Origin: Caldilineaceae bacterium
GTDB taxonomy: Bacteria; Chloroflexota; Anaerolineae; Caldilineales; Caldilineaceae
Assembly (NCBI GenBank): GCA_019637695.1
Contig: JAHBVG010000019.1
Location: 27,969-91,968, forward strand
DNA: 64,000 bases
Reading direction: 5' to 3'
Positions 18,650 to 28,614 of this stretch are shown one piece after another. Within the stretch, counting starts at the first letter, position 1. Each line of letters starts with the position of its first letter. A program made the position numbers and the translations under genes. The notes below the pieces were generated by a model, which saw only the letters and a program-made list of their open reading frames with translations, made no database searches and was not told the origin of the DNA.

Positions 18650-19609
18650 TCATCCCCCATCAATGAACGCCAGCTCCTCTGCCGAGAGGTTCACCTGGCT
18701 GGCGTAGACGTTTTCGCTGAACTCGTCGCCAGTGCGGCAGCCAACGAGGGCAAAGACATCAAGATCCGGGTGGCTGAGTACATAGGCCAGGGCGACCTGA
18801 GGCAGCGTGAGCCCCTTTTCGCGGCCCAGCGTCTCGGCCCGATCCACGCGGCCAAAGTTCTCTTCGGTGCAGTAGCAACGCACAATCATCTCGTCGCCTG
18901 TCCCCGCGAACTGGGCCAGATTGTCCCGGCGAAAGCGCCCGGTGAGGAAGCCTCCGGCCAGGCTCGACCAGACGAAGAGCGGCATCTTCTGTTCAGCATA
19001 CCATGCCCGGTCATCCGCCGCCTGCGGGCCGCTGATGGTGAGGCAGTTGGGCCAGGGTTCGTCCACTTGCACGGCCATACTGAAGTTGGGGCTGCTGGCA
19101 GCGAAGGGGATGAGATCGTGTTCGGCGGCGTATGCATTGGCTTCGGCAATACGCGCTGGCGACCAGTTTGACCCGCCGAAGGCGCCGATCTTGCCGGCGC
19201 GGTGATGCTCGTTGAGGATCTCCACAATGGGACCGACTGGCACTGAAGGATCATCGCGGTGGAGCAGGTAGAGATCGATAAAATCGACGCCCATACGCGC
19301 CAGCGAATCGTGGAGATCGGCGCTAATGTCGTAAGGGGTGACGCGTTGACGATCTCGATTGTGATGCGCGCCTTTGCTGAGGATCACCACATCATTGCGG
19401 ATCTTGCGCTCCTTGATCCAGCGGCCCAGCACCCGTTCACACTGGCCGCCGCCATAGCCATGGGCAGTATCATAAGTAGTGCAGCCCGCTTCAAAGATGG
19501 CATCGAGCAGGGCGAAATTCTCGTCAATCAGATCCTCGCGCAACATGACCGTCCCCTGTACCAGCCGAGAAATGGGTTTGGCAACGCCGGGCACATGTCC
19601 GTATTCCAT
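18650..19609 (-). CDS. Aldo/keto reductase
   Basis: The protein has 319 residues in a TIM-barrel AKR sequence. The catalytic tetrad is visible: Asp and Tyr in TYDTAHGYGGG, Lys in VILSKGAHH and His in YLLHRDDPS. The NADPH-binding end has GCRTGDEFSENV near the C-terminus. It reduces an aldehyde or ketone using NADPH; no substrate can be named. The start at 19609 has GGAGA upstream. It is followed 238 bases later by the M24 peptidase, with the MITE-like copy between, and preceded by a Gfo/Idh oxidoreductase that may act in the same sugar pathway, though this is weak. Confidence 0.9.
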   Translation of the reverse strand: MEYGHVPGVAKPISRLVQGTVMLREDLIDENFALLDAIFEAGCTTYDTAHGYGGGQCERVLGRWIKERKIRNDVVILSKGAHHNRDRQRVTPYDISADLHDSLARMGVDFIDLYLLHRDDPSVPVGPIVEILNEHHRAGKIGAFGGSNWSPARIAEANAYAAEHDLIPFAASSPNFSMAVQVDEPWPNCLTISGPQAADDRAWYAEQKMPLFVWSSLAGGFLTGRFRRDNLAQFAGTGDEMIVRCYCTEENFGRVDRAETLGREKGLTLPQVALAYVLSHPDLDVFALVGCRTGDEFSENVYASQVNLSAEELAFIDGG

Positions 19610-19653
19610 ACAATGGGTCTCCGTAAAAAGTGAATGTTTGGTGGGAATGAAAT

Positions 19654-19747
19654 AATGAGTAAGGAGTAATGAGTAAGGCTTCGTCGACGAAATTGGTTTC
19701 AAGGCTTGGAACCGACTTCGTCAACACGATATTACTCGTTACTCATT
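19654..19747. repeat. Nested inverted repeats in the AKR/Gfo spacer
   Basis: Outer arms AATGAGTAAGGAGTAAT (19654-19670) and ATTACTCGTTACTCATT (19731-19747) match at 16 of 17 positions; the right arm overlaps the stop codon at 19743. The inner arms GACGAAATTGGTTTCAAG and CTTGGAACCGACTTCGTC (15/18) form a hairpin between them. Confidence 0.6.
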
Positions 19748-20723
19748 CTACTGGATAGCGCAATCCCCACACTGTGCGGATCTCGTCCATGGCGCGCATG
19801 ACCGCCAGCGTCGTATCGAGCGGAAGTTTGGCGCTTTCAGCGCCACCAGCGCGCAGACAATATGCGGCTTCGGCGGCTTCGTAATTGTAGCCGTTTCCCT
19901 CCAGCGGCGGGTTGAACGTCTCGGCGTCGTGTCCATCGCGCTGCAAGGTGAAACTCGACGGCGCCCACCAACGCTCGTGGATCAGGATCTGGCCGGCATC
20001 CCCGGCGATGACGACGGTATCGGGCAACGCGGCGCGGATGGCGCTGCTCAGCACGGCTACCGGTCCGCCCTGATAGCCAAAGAGAACAGCGGCCTGCTCG
20101 TCCACGCCGGTTTCGCCCAGATGGGCCAGTGTGCGTATCTCATCGGGCGCGCCCAAAAGCAGATGCGCCAGGTAGATGGGGTAGATGCCAACGTCGAGCA
20201 ACGAACCGCCGCCCAATGCTGGATCGAAAACACGTGAACTCGGATCCACCTCTGTGCGGAAGCCAAAGTTGGCCTGCACCATTTTGATCTGGCCGATGGC
20301 GCCATCCTGCACCAGACCAATCACCTGCTCCATGTGGGGCAGGAACCGTGTCCACACGGCTTCCATGAGGAAGATCCCATGCTGGCGGGCGTAGTCGATC
20401 ACCGTCTGCGCCTGCGCCCCGTTAACGGTAAAGGGCTTTTCACACAAGACCGCCTTGCCAGCGCCCATGCAGAGCAAACTATTGTCAGCATGGTAGACGT
20501 GCGGCGTGGCTACATAGACAATATCCACGTCCGGATCGTGGGCGAGGGACTCGTAAGAACTGTGACGGTGAGGAACGTCGAACAGGTCGCCAAAGCGATT
20601 GGCGCTTTCGACGCTGCGCGAACCAACCGCCACCAACTGGGCATCGTCGAGGACGGCAAGTCCTCTGGCGAATTGGCTGGCAATATTGCCTGTGCCGATA
20701 ATGCCCCAGTGAATGGGCTGCAT
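19743..20723 (-). CDS. Gfo/Idh/MocA-family NAD(P)-dependent oxidoreductase
   Basis: The protein has 326 residues. The N-terminal Rossmann fold starts WGIIGTGNIASQFARG, and the family-defining E-K-P occurs in VLCEKPFTVNG. The C-terminal alpha/beta domain includes GGGSLLDVGIYPIYLAHLLLG, where the Gly-Asp/His region lines the active site. The family oxidises, reduces or epimerises sugars and polyols. The sequence is nearest in style to dihydrodiol/glucose-fructose oxidoreductase relatives. GGGAG lies 5 bases upstream of the ATG. The neighbouring aldo/keto reductase suggests a polyol or sugar pathway. Confidence 0.85.
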   Translation of the reverse strand: MQPIHWGIIGTGNIASQFARGLAVLDDAQLVAVGSRSVESANRFGDLFDVPHRHSSYESLAHDPDVDIVYVATPHVYHADNSLLCMGAGKAVLCEKPFTVNGAQAQTVIDYARQHGIFLMEAVWTRFLPHMEQVIGLVQDGAIGQIKMVQANFGFRTEVDPSSRVFDPALGGGSLLDVGIYPIYLAHLLLGAPDEIRTLAHLGETGVDEQAAVLFGYQGGPVAVLSSAIRAALPDTVVIAGDAGQILIHERWWAPSSFTLQRDGHDAETFNPPLEGNGYNYEAAEAAYCLRAGGAESAKLPLDTTLAVMRAMDEIRTVWGLRYPVE

Positions 20724-20833
20724 GGGCTGCTCCCTTTCTGCATAACTTCGGATAGGTGGAGAAAGCTAACGTTCCGCTGAATTTAGTCTACCATAGGCGG
20801 AGGGGTTTCCCAACCTTTTTATCGAACCATCCT

Positions 20834-20907
20834 GTAAGGGCACGGGGGGGCGGCAGCAACCGTCGGCTCAATGACGAGCATGCTGCCGCCCCCACCCGTG
20901 CCCTTAC
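20834..20907. repeat. Large GC-rich inverted repeat, family D copy 1
   Basis: GTAAGGGCACGGGG... (20834-20858) pairs with its near-perfect reverse complement at 20881-20907 around a 22-base loop. A related pair lies at 56476-56553, sharing GTAnGGGCAnGGGTGGGGGC. It occupies a non-coding spacer of about 340 bases (20724-21061) which otherwise holds only AT-rich DNA before the small plus-strand gene. Confidence 0.65.
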
Positions 20908-21061
20908 CTTCCCAAAATCGTACCCGTAACAATCCTTCACGTTTTAGGCAGCACGTTTCACGTTTCACTTCACATCATCCCCAAATAGCCCACAAGTACT
21001 ATGGTTTTCCAATAAAGAATATTCTATCCTTTGGGCAGTTTATTTCTATATTCGGGGGGCG

Positions 21062-21241
21062 ATGATGTGGATTTGGTTATTGGTAGCAGTGTTGGTAATT
21101 ATTTGGGGGTTGGTTGCCCTGGCGGCCTGCCGGGTCGCTGGCCGGGTCAGCAGGATGGAAGATGCAGAAAGAGAGATTGACGCCAGGGCGCGGGAACTGT
21201 TGAAAGACATCGAAATTGAATGGGAACCGGCTTCTCCTTGA
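21062..21241 (+). CDS. Small single-pass membrane protein, 59 residues (candidate)
   Basis: ATGATG opens a frame of 59 codons ending TGA at 21239-21241. It reads MMWIWLLVAVLVIIWGLVAL, then a short basic hinge (CRVAGRVSR), then an acidic amphipathic helix with MEDAEREIDARARELLKDIE. This is a clear single membrane helix plus a cytoplasmic charged tail. GGGGGG lies a few bases before the first ATG. No family is recognised. It is one of only two plus-strand genes in the window and points at the 3' end of the OmpR-type regulator. Confidence 0.55.
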   Translation: MMWIWLLVAVLVIIWGLVALAACRVAGRVSRMEDAEREIDARARELLKDIEIEWEPASP

Positions 21242-21253
21242 ATAAGGGACGAC

Positions 21254-21940
21254 TTAGGCGGCGAGATAATACCCCATGCCCCGTTCTGTGCGAATAATCT
21301 GAGGATGGCTGGGATCTTTCTCGATCTTCTGACGCAGGTAGCGGATGTACAACCGCAGATATTCGAGTTGATTAATACACTCAGGACCCCAAACTTCTGA
21401 CAGAAGCATACGGTGGCTCACCACCGCGTTGCGGTTGCGCCCCAGGCAGAGCAACAGCGCAAACTCAATGGGCGTCAACTCGACTTCCTCGCCCCGCACT
21501 GTGACTTTGCGCCGATTTACATCCACCGTGATCATACCCATCTCAAGCACCATCGCTGGCATGGTGTTTTGGATCTCCTGGCTGTTGCGCAACTGGGCGC
21601 GGATGCGTGCGATGAGTTCGCCAATTCGGTATGGTTTTGTAATGTAATCATCTGCGCCGGCCGCCAGGCCCGTGACAATCGACTCTTCGCCATTCAATCC
21701 AGAGAGGATGATAATGGGGACATCGGTGATTGCGCGCAGACGTTGGCAGAGTTCAGCACCGTCCATATCGGGTAATTTCATATCGACGACGATCAAATCT
21801 GGATGAAGCTGATAGGCGGCGTGCAGCGCTTCAGCCGCCGTCGCGCCCACGCTCACGTTGAATCCATGCGGTTGCAGACTCGATCTAAGCAACGCGAGCA
21901 GGATTTCATCATCGTCGACCAATAAGAGTTTGTTCGTCAT
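21254..21940 (-). CDS. OmpR/PhoB-family response regulator with winged helix
   Basis: The protein has 228 residues: receiver with LLLVDDDEILLALL, phospho-Asp in LIVVDMKLPDMDG, Thr/Ser and Lys in ILSGLNG and YITKPYRIGEL, followed by a winged-helix effector (VELTPIEFALLLCLGRN, the YIRYLRQKIEKD recognition helix, RTERGMGYYL). It is KdpE-like in general form. No kinase gene is adjacent. ATG 21940 is preceded by AAAGG, better than the ATG five codons earlier. It lies next to the start of the glycan locus, whose expression it might govern, which is an inference from position only. Confidence 0.88.
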   Translation of the reverse strand: MTNKLLLVDDDEILLALLRSSLQPHGFNVSVGATAAEALHAAYQLHPDLIVVDMKLPDMDGAELCQRLRAITDVPIIILSGLNGEESIVTGLAAGADDYITKPYRIGELIARIRAQLRNSQEIQNTMPAMVLEMGMITVDVNRRKVTVRGEEVELTPIEFALLLCLGRNRNAVVSHRMLLSEVWGPECINQLEYLRLYIRYLRQKIEKDPSHPQIIRTERGMGYYLAA

Positions 21941-21978
21941 GGCAACCTTTGCCATCGGCTATAGGTAGGAACAAATAG

Positions 21979-22083
21979 GGCGTATTCAGAACGGGTTGAT
22001 GAACCGTAAGGGTTTGGGTGGACGGCAGACGACCAATGGCGTACGCAGACGATCTTTGTGAGCCGTCCACCCAAACCCCTACC
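21979..22083 (+). mobile_element. MITE-like palindromic element, copy 2 (3'-truncated)
   Basis: Starts GGCGTATTCAGAACGGG and keeps the perfect internal pair GGGTTTGGGTGGACGGC / GCCGTCCACCCAAACCC. After CCCCTACC the match to the other copies stops, so the right terminal repeat is missing. It lies between the response regulator start and the UDP-glucose dehydrogenase stop. Confidence 0.65.
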
Positions 22084-22106
22084 TGGACTTTCGCCGGGTG
22101 GCTACC

Positions 22107-23435
22107 TCACATGAGTCCCATGCTGTGCCCGTTGTTATACATGCCGCGCGCGATCCCGCGATAGACAAAGCCCAGTTCCTGCATACGGGTTGGCTCGTAG
22201 ATGTTGCGCCCGTCCACGAGGATGGGTTTCGCCATGCTGGTCTTAATGCGCCCCATATCCAACTGTTTGAATTCATTCCACTCGGTGCAGAGGAGGAGGG
22301 CATCGGCGCCTTCGGCCACATCGTAGGCGCTTTCGGCCAGGCGCAATTGTGGATTCATCCTGGAGGCGCCGACCATTGCCACCGGATCGTAGCCGCTCAC
22401 CATTGCTCCTTCATTTTGCAGCAGATGGGCGATTTCCATCGCCGGGGCCTCGCGCAGATCGTCGGTGTTGGGTTTGAAGGCAAGCCCCAACAGCCCAATG
22501 CGCCGTTCGCTTAAGCTCCCCAGCAGACCGCGCAAGGTGATCACCGCTCGTCGCCGCGTATCGCGGTTGATCTCGATCACGGCGCGCAGCAGGGCCGGGT
22601 GGGATCCATGTACCAGCGCCATGTGTTCCAACGCCTTGACATCCTTGGGGAAACAACTGCCGCCATAGCCCAGACCGGCGTTGAGAAAATGCGGCCCAAT
22701 CCGCTTGTCGTAGCCCATGCCCTTGGCGACGACCTCGACATCCGCGCCTAATTTATCGCAAATGGTGGCGATCTCGTTGATGAAGCTGATGCGCGTGGCG
22801 AGGAAGGCATTGCTGGCGTATTTGATCATCTCTGCCGTGCGCAGATCGGTGAGGATCACAGGCGCGCCCAGGGGAAGATGGAGTTCCTTGACTTTTTCGG
22901 CTGCCGCAGGGTTCTGGCTGCCTAGCACCACCCGATCCGGGTTGTTGAAGTCGCGCAGCGCCGATCCTTCGCGCAGGAATTCGGGGCAGCTTACTACCGA
23001 GAACTCAATGGGCGATGGCTGTCGGCGTGTAATAATATCGGCCACCCAATCGCCCGTACCCACAGGGACGGTGCTTTTGTTGACGATGATCAGCGGATGA
23101 TCCATAGTCTCGGCGATGGTTTCGGCGGCCATGCGCACGTAGCGAAGATCCGCTTCGCCATCCACGCCGCTGGGCGTCCCCACGCAGATAAAGACAATCT
23201 CGGCGTCGGCCAGCGCTTCGTAATAGCCGGTGGTGAAGCGCAGACGCCCCGCGCTGACATTTTGGCTGATCAACTCGGAGAGGCCCGGCTCGTAGATCGG
23301 CACATTGCCGCGGTTGAGCGAATCGATCTTCTCTTTGTTAATATCGATACAGGTGACGGTGTTGCCCAGATCGGCAAAACAGGCGCCGGTGACCAATCCT
23401 ACATAGCCGGTTCCGGCCACAGCAATCGTTTTCAT
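22107..23435 (-). CDS. ugd: UDP-glucose 6-dehydrogenase
   Basis: The protein has 442 residues. NAD-binding [19 protein letters not shown] opens it. [12 protein letters not shown] and the active-site Cys in [14 protein letters not shown] are the catalytic signatures, and the last domain has [17 protein letters not shown] [13 protein letters not shown]. It oxidises UDP-glucose twice to UDP-glucuronate, a precursor of acidic polysaccharides. The start is an ATGA overlap with the stop of the upstream glycosyltransferase, so translation is probably coupled. It is the last gene of the train beginning at 30928. Confidence 0.93.
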   Translation of the reverse strand: MKTIAVAGTGYVGLVTGACFADLGNTVTCIDINKEKIDSLNRGNVPIYEPGLSELISQNVSAGRLRFTTGYYEALADAEIVFICVGTPSGVDGEADLRYVRMAAETIAETMDHPLIIVNKSTVPVGTGDWVADIITRRQPSPIEFSVVSCPEFLREGSALRDFNNPDRVVLGSQNPAAAEKVKELHLPLGAPVILTDLRTAEMIKYASNAFLATRISFINEIATICDKLGADVEVVAKGMGYDKRIGPHFLNAGLGYGGSCFPKDVKALEHMALVHGSHPALLRAVIEINRDTRRRAVITLRGLLGSLSERRIGLLGLAFKPNTDDLREAPAMEIAHLLQNEGAMVSGYDPVAMVGASRMNPQLRLAESAYDVAEGADALLLCTEWNEFKQLDMGRIKTSMAKPILVDGRNIYEPTRMQELGFVYRGIARGMYNNGHSMGLM

Positions 23436-24691
23436 GGGGAGATTTTCCTTTCGATGCTTTGGCAATAAAGTTCTTCTAATTTGCTTGTAATACGATCCCA
23501 ACTGTGAAATTCCTCAACATAGGCGCGACCGCCCACGCTAAGAGACTGTTGACTTCCGCGGTCTGCCAGCAGATGCAACAAGTGATGAATAAAGCCCTCG
23601 GTGTTGTGGGCGAGCAGCAGATGTTTGCCGTCCTGGGCGCTGAGGGCAGCAACGGCCTGGGCGCTGGCGACGGTGGGCGTTCCACAGGCCATTGCTTCGA
23701 GTACTTTATTCTGAATCCCCGCGCCGTAGAGGATGGGCGATACCGCCACGGTAGCGTTCTGCAAATACGGGCGCAGATCAGGAACCGTCCCCGTGATCTG
23801 GACATTCGGCAATGTTTCCGCCGCTTTTTGCAGCGCTGGCGGCGGATCTTTGCCTGCGATCACCGCCTGCGTGCGCGGGTAGCGCTGCCAGATGGCGGGC
23901 ATGATCTCTTCGATCAAATAAAAAGCGGCTGTCAAATTGGCGTGATAGCTCATCTTGCCGCTCAGCAGAATTGTCCCTGGGTCGCGCCCGTTGACCTGCG
24001 GCGTGAAATAATCGAGATCGACGCCATTGGGCAGGACAGTGACCGGCGGCTTTTCCCTCCTCTCTTTGCCATTCCCATTTCCATTGGAGAGCGCGCTCAA
24101 CGCCTCTTGATCCACCGCCGAGGTGACCAATACCTGATCAAAGTGATGGGTCAACCAGCCTTCGTAGCGTTGGGTGCGTCCTAATTCGAGACGGGCCATG
24201 ATCCGCCCAACCTGACTGCGGCTGCGGGCGGCGGCCTGCTCAAAAAGATGGCTGATACAATCTACACTGTCCCACACCACGGGGATGGCCTGGCGGGCGG
24301 CGAGCGCTTGCACAAAGAGACCGTATTGGGCCCCGCGCAGATGTTCCACATGGATGATGTCAAACGGTTTGTGGCGGCCAGGTTTGCATCCGTTCAGATT
24401 TTGGGTCAGCAGATGGCGCAGTTCGGCGCTGGCGCAATAGCTGGCCTGCAACGGCTTGCCCGTGATCGCAGCCTCTAGCAGATTCCACAGGATCTGCTTT
24501 TTCCCCAGCGGCGCGGCCAGCACACGGAAGCCCGCGGCTTGCAGACGCTCAATGTCCTGCCATTCCTCGGCGCTGCTCCAGAGTGTAGCCAGCGTGATCT
24601 CGTGTCCACGCGCCGCCAGATAGCGGATCAGATTGTAGGGCCGTACCCGCACCAGCGAAGGTGGATTGGGGACGATAAACAGGATCTTCAT
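23432..24691 (-). CDS. Glycosyltransferase family 4-type (stp1-like sugar transferase)
   Basis: The protein has 419 residues, GT-B fold. The acceptor domain starts [19 protein letters not shown]. The donor domain carries [11 protein letters not shown] and the motif [17 protein letters not shown], typical of sugar transferases first named with PEP-CTERM/EpsH1 loci (TIGR03087-like). The first Glu of the usual E-x7-E is replaced by the N-K-V-L-E form. It transfers an activated sugar to a growing lipid-linked glycan at the inner face. ATGA overlap with ugd. Confidence 0.85.
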   Translation of the reverse strand: MKILFIVPNPPSLVRVRPYNLIRYLAARGHEITLATLWSSAEEWQDIERLQAAGFRVLAAPLGKKQILWNLLEAAITGKPLQASYCASAELRHLLTQNLNGCKPGRHKPFDIIHVEHLRGAQYGLFVQALAARQAIPVVWDSVDCISHLFEQAAARSRSQVGRIMARLELGRTQRYEGWLTHHFDQVLVTSAVDQEALSALSNGNGNGKERREKPPVTVLPNGVDLDYFTPQVNGRDPGTILLSGKMSYHANLTAAFYLIEEIMPAIWQRYPRTQAVIAGKDPPPALQKAAETLPNVQITGTVPDLRPYLQNATVAVSPILYGAGIQNKVLEAMACGTPTVASAQAVAALSAQDGKHLLLAHNTEGFIHHLLHLLADRGSQQSLSVGGRAYVEEFHSWDRITSKLEELYCQSIERKISP

Positions 24692-24793
24692 TGCGGTATT
24701 CCTTTTCGATCCATTTCTGGATCCACGAAGCCACACAAAGGGACACGAAGGCCAGAAAGCAAACTAGGGGTTCTGTGTGGATCGAGAACTTCT

Positions 24794-26218
24794 CTAGGCC
24801 GTGGGATCGCCCACACGCCAGTTTTGAACGAGATCACGAGATGCCCGTACACTGCTCAACCGCTGCACAAGATCGGCGATGCCATAAGCGGCGAACAAGA
24901 TCAGCACGGCGTCCACGGGCAGCCGGTAACGGATCAACGTCCATGTGAGCATGTGAATCGCCGTGTAAAAGCCCATAAATAGAAAGAGCAGCCAGAGTAC
25001 GGGCGAAGAACGATAGGCGGCGAAGACGCGCCACAATCCATAGAGCATGAAGGGCAACATCAGCCCAAAGGATGCCACGCGAAAGAAGTTGCTTATTGGG
25101 CTGGAACTGGGTGACGGCCAGAACTTAAAATATTCCTCGGCCCGGCTCAGTGAAAGCAGGAGATAGCGCCCTGGATCGGCGACGATAATCTCCAGCGCCT
25201 CTTTGAGCAACGCCTGATCCAGCGCGGCTTCATCGAGATGGCGCAACTCGTCGGGGATCAGATCGCTGTACTTCCCCATATGCTCAGGTAGAATGCCGAT
25301 GAAGCGCGTGCCGTAGATCGGATGGTTGCCAAAGTAGAAAGCATAGCCCGCATTGGTGTTGAGCAGCACCAGCCGATCAAAGCGGGCATAGTTGTAGGCT
25401 GTAAAGGGTAGAATCGCAGCGATCACGATCACCGCCGCCGCCGCCAGCGAGAGAATAATGGGACGCAGCCGGCCTGCTTGCCAGCCGCGCCAGAGCATCC
25501 AGAACCCTAAAAAGGGGACGAAGAGCATGAAGAGCTGACGCAGCAGCACCCCCGCCGCCAGGACCAATCCTAGCGCCAATGCCAATTTCCACGGTGTGGA
25601 CGCCGATCCATCCTTTGCGGCGACCGTGTCGGTGATGCGCAAGGCCAGGTAGATCGACCCCAGGATGGCGGTGATGTAGAAAGGCTCGGTCATCAGGGCG
25701 GCGGCGTAATAGACAAAGTAGGCGTAGACCGCAGTGATCCCCGCGGCGATGAGTGGGGCCATCTGCGCCAGCCTGGCCCGTGTTTCGCTCTGCGCGGCGT
25801 CTGTGGCGAAGAGACGCTGGGCGATAAGATAGGTGAGGTAAGGATGAAGTAACCCTACGATCACAACTTGAATCAGCCGTGCGACCAGTGGCTGCACGCC
25901 AAAGATCGCATAGACGCCGGCCACATAAAAGGTATAGAGGAAGCTCCAATGCGCCGTCGGCGCGCCTGGCGCCGTCACCGGCCACCATCCTTCGGCAAAG
26001 CTAAACCCATGACCATCGAGCAGTCGCTGGGCCAACGCGTGATAGGAGATCTGATCGTTCGTGCCGGGGAGCGCGCGCATTTCACCGCCCAGATAGAAAG
26101 CCGCACCAATACGCAGCGCCACCGAGATCAGCAAGATAAACAGCAAGATCTTCGCAGGGGAGATCCGCCCCGCCAGACCCCGCTTTGTAGATTGATGTTC
26201 CAATTTCGCTGTCAACAT
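24794..26218 (-). CDS. GT39/GT83-type membrane glycosyltransferase (ArnT/PMT superfamily), copy 1
   Basis: The protein has 474 residues with about eleven membrane helices, the first at ILLFILLISVALRIGAAFYL. The first outer loop has GTNDQISYHALAQRLLDG, matching the acidic catalytic loop of this superfamily (Asp plus Tyr). The family moves sugars from polyprenyl phosphates to lipids or proteins on the outer face. It may decorate an exported glycan or a surface protein. The start ATG overlaps the end of the upstream GT4 by 7 bases. Confidence 0.8.
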   Translation of the reverse strand: MLTAKLEHQSTKRGLAGRISPAKILLFILLISVALRIGAAFYLGGEMRALPGTNDQISYHALAQRLLDGHGFSFAEGWWPVTAPGAPTAHWSFLYTFYVAGVYAIFGVQPLVARLIQVVIVGLLHPYLTYLIAQRLFATDAAQSETRARLAQMAPLIAAGITAVYAYFVYYAAALMTEPFYITAILGSIYLALRITDTVAAKDGSASTPWKLALALGLVLAAGVLLRQLFMLFVPFLGFWMLWRGWQAGRLRPIILSLAAAAVIVIAAILPFTAYNYARFDRLVLLNTNAGYAFYFGNHPIYGTRFIGILPEHMGKYSDLIPDELRHLDEAALDQALLKEALEIIVADPGRYLLLSLSRAEEYFKFWPSPSSSPISNFFRVASFGLMLPFMLYGLWRVFAAYRSSPVLWLLFLFMGFYTAIHMLTWTLIRYRLPVDAVLILFAAYGIADLVQRLSSVRASRDLVQNWRVGDPTA

Positions 26219-27438
26219 GGATAAATTTCGTCCCAAGCTTGATAGATATGATGCCAGTTATACTGCGCTTCCACGGTCTGCCGCCCGCCGTAGCCGATGG
26301 TCTTCGCCAGGTCGGGTCTCTTGAGCAACTGGACCACAGCATCGGCGAATTCCTCGGCGCTGTCGGCCAGCAACAGATTCTCGCCATGAGAGGCGGCCAA
26401 TCCTTCGGCGCCGATGGTGGTGGAAACAATGGGCAATCCCCAGCACCAGGCGTCGAGGATCTTGACGCGCATACCGCCCCCCGCGTGGAGCGGCACAATA
26501 AAGACAGCCGTCTCTTCGAGATAAGGTTGCAGATCCTCGACATAGCCGGTGATGTCGATGCTTTCCGGCGGCGCGTTCCCATCTTTTGAGAAGAGATTGG
26601 GCGGCTGTTTACCGATCAACGTCAAAACGCTATCGGGGATCTGCCTCTGCACAGCCGGCCAGACTTCACGGGCGAACCAGGCGATGCCTTCGGCATTGGG
26701 CGGCCAATGCATCCCACCTAAAAAGGTGACGCGGTTGCGGTTGTTGCGCGGTTGCACCGTGCGTGTCGAAAGGGGATCCACACAGATCGGGATCGTCGTC
26801 TCATGCCCCTGTCCGTTGGCGTGGTGGATTGTTTGGGTCTGGCGCAGCGCCATACGATCCTCTTCGGTGACCCAGGCCACATGATCAAACTGGCGACAGG
26901 TCTCCTGCTCAAAACGGACGAGTTTGCGCGCTTCCAGCGAGAGGATTAGCCGTTTGAGCGGGTTCGCTTCATGCTCGGCCAGCCGCCGCGGGATCTGAAA
27001 GACGGCGTTGTGCTGATCCAACACGATCTGCGGTTGATGTCCATTGGCGGCCTCTTTGGCGTGAAGCGCATAGGGAGCCATCCACAATTGGTCGGCGTGG
27101 ATGGCGTCAATATCCCCCATCTCGTGGACAATACGCTCAACCTGATCCGCCATTGCGGGCAGCCAATCCCGTGCTATCAAAAAAGGGCTGTCCGTCGCCA
27201 GACTGCGCAGCAGATGCCAGCCATCGCGCCAGGGGGAACGCGTCATGGGCAGGGTGTAGACTGCGGCGCAGAGCGAACGCAGATGATCCACCGCGGCGGG
27301 CGGATCGCTGGCGCGCACAAAGCTCAACAGCGTCACCTTATGTTTCGAGGCCAGATAGCGGAGTGCGTAATACGCCCGCACCTTCGGCCCCGCATCCAGC
27401 GGATAGGGTAAAACTTGGGTTAAAAAGAGAATGTGCAT
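26212..27438 (-). CDS. Glycosyltransferase family 4-type
   Basis: The protein has 408 residues. It starts HILFLTQVLPYPLDAGPKVR, a dipeptide-rich sugar-transferase N-terminus, and the C-terminal domain shows FLGGMHWPPNAEGIAWF and VPLHAGGGMRVKILDAWCWG. This is the same subgroup as the gene at 32814 (GGGTRLKILESMALG). Acceptor and donor are unknown. It is in an overlapping gene train, with the membrane transferase immediately downstream. Confidence 0.85.
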   Translation of the reverse strand: MHILFLTQVLPYPLDAGPKVRAYYALRYLASKHKVTLLSFVRASDPPAAVDHLRSLCAAVYTLPMTRSPWRDGWHLLRSLATDSPFLIARDWLPAMADQVERIVHEMGDIDAIHADQLWMAPYALHAKEAANGHQPQIVLDQHNAVFQIPRRLAEHEANPLKRLILSLEARKLVRFEQETCRQFDHVAWVTEEDRMALRQTQTIHHANGQGHETTIPICVDPLSTRTVQPRNNRNRVTFLGGMHWPPNAEGIAWFAREVWPAVQRQIPDSVLTLIGKQPPNLFSKDGNAPPESIDITGYVEDLQPYLEETAVFIVPLHAGGGMRVKILDAWCWGLPIVSTTIGAEGLAASHGENLLLADSAEEFADAVVQLLKRPDLAKTIGYGGRQTVEAQYNWHHIYQAWDEIYPC

Positions 27439-27456
27439 CTCGACTTCCTCATCTCC

Positions 27457-28614
27457 CTACTGAACGGCGGCGTGGTAAGCATTGAGCGTCAAGCGCGCCG
27501 TCTCGGCCCAAGAGAACTTTTGGACGCGTCGCAACCCTTTGGCGCTTAATTCCGATTTCAACGCAGTGTCAGCGAGAACCCGCATGCAGGCGTCCGCAAT
27601 CTGGCAGGGTTCATTTGGATCGACAATGAGCGCGGCGTCCCCGACAACTTCGGGCAGGGAAGAGCGGTCGGAAACGATCACCGGCGTGCCGCAGGCCATT
27701 GCTTCCAGCGGGGGGAGACCAAACCCCTCTCGAAACGAAGGGAAGAGGAAAGCTTCGGCCAGGTTGTAAAGGAAAATCAACTCCTGCTGGCTGACGCCCC
27801 CTAACAGCACAACCGACTCATCAAGCCCTATCTCGGTAATATATTTCTGCCATTTCAGGCGCGTGGCGACATGGCCGATCACGGCCACAAGTTTTGCATC
27901 GCAATGGGTTTCATGCAGGATGCGATAGGCTTGGATCACGCCTGCCATGTTTTTGCGCGGTTCGTAGCCAAGCGCAAAGAGGAAGGGCCGATCAATACCC
28001 AGGTTAGCGAGTACCTTCCCGCCTTGTTCGTTACGTTCTTCGCAGGTGAGTGGCCGCAGATTAGGATTCACGGCCAACGGCGTCACGAAGATCTTGTGTG
28101 CGGGGATCTCAAATACCGCCCGGATCTCCTCTTTCTCAAAGTGCGAAACAGTGATAATGGCCCCGGCGCGCTCGACTGCTTTCGGGATCACCGTGGTGGC
28201 GTATTTGGCGATCAACCACTGCCACATCTGCGACGGCGAAAGCTTTTGCACAGCCTGTGGATCGGTGAGCGCGATCACGTCGTGTAAAGTCAGCGCCGAG
28301 GGCGATGCTGGCGAGAGGATCGGCGCTGTGTTGCATGGGTAGTGAGCCAGATCAACGCCATCCTGGGCCAATTGGGCTGGGAGGCGTTTCTGTTCGCGCC
28401 AGACAGTTCCGATCATCTTCGGCTCGGCTGGGATCTGCCGCACGCAGAAGTTATCGGGCAGGGCAAAGGGCGGGGTGAAGGGTCGATCAAAGTAAAGGAT
28501 GTACTCGTTCTCATGATCGAGCGTCGAGAGCGCGCGGATCAACTCAGTGGTATACGTTTGGAACCCACCCCGCTGTGAATGGGAAATTGAGCGTGTATCA
28601 ATGCCGATTCTCAT
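27457..28614 (-). CDS. Glycosyltransferase family 4-type with E-x7-E
   Basis: The protein has 385 residues. MRIGIDTRSISHSQRGGFQT opens a mannosyl-transferase-like GT4; the donor site has GYEPRKNMAGVIQAY and [18 protein letters not shown], a full E-x7-E. This is like MtfA/B mannosyltransferases in O-antigen clusters. The start is an ATGA overlap with the GT2 gene upstream (stop at 28611). Confidence 0.87.
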   Translation of the reverse strand: MRIGIDTRSISHSQRGGFQTYTTELIRALSTLDHENEYILYFDRPFTPPFALPDNFCVRQIPAEPKMIGTVWREQKRLPAQLAQDGVDLAHYPCNTAPILSPASPSALTLHDVIALTDPQAVQKLSPSQMWQWLIAKYATTVIPKAVERAGAIITVSHFEKEEIRAVFEIPAHKIFVTPLAVNPNLRPLTCEERNEQGGKVLANLGIDRPFLFALGYEPRKNMAGVIQAYRILHETHCDAKLVAVIGHVATRLKWQKYITEIGLDESVVLLGGVSQQELIFLYNLAEAFLFPSFREGFGLPPLEAMACGTPVIVSDRSSLPEVVGDAALIVDPNEPCQIADACMRVLADTALKSELSAKGLRRVQKFSWAETARLTLNAYHAAVQ

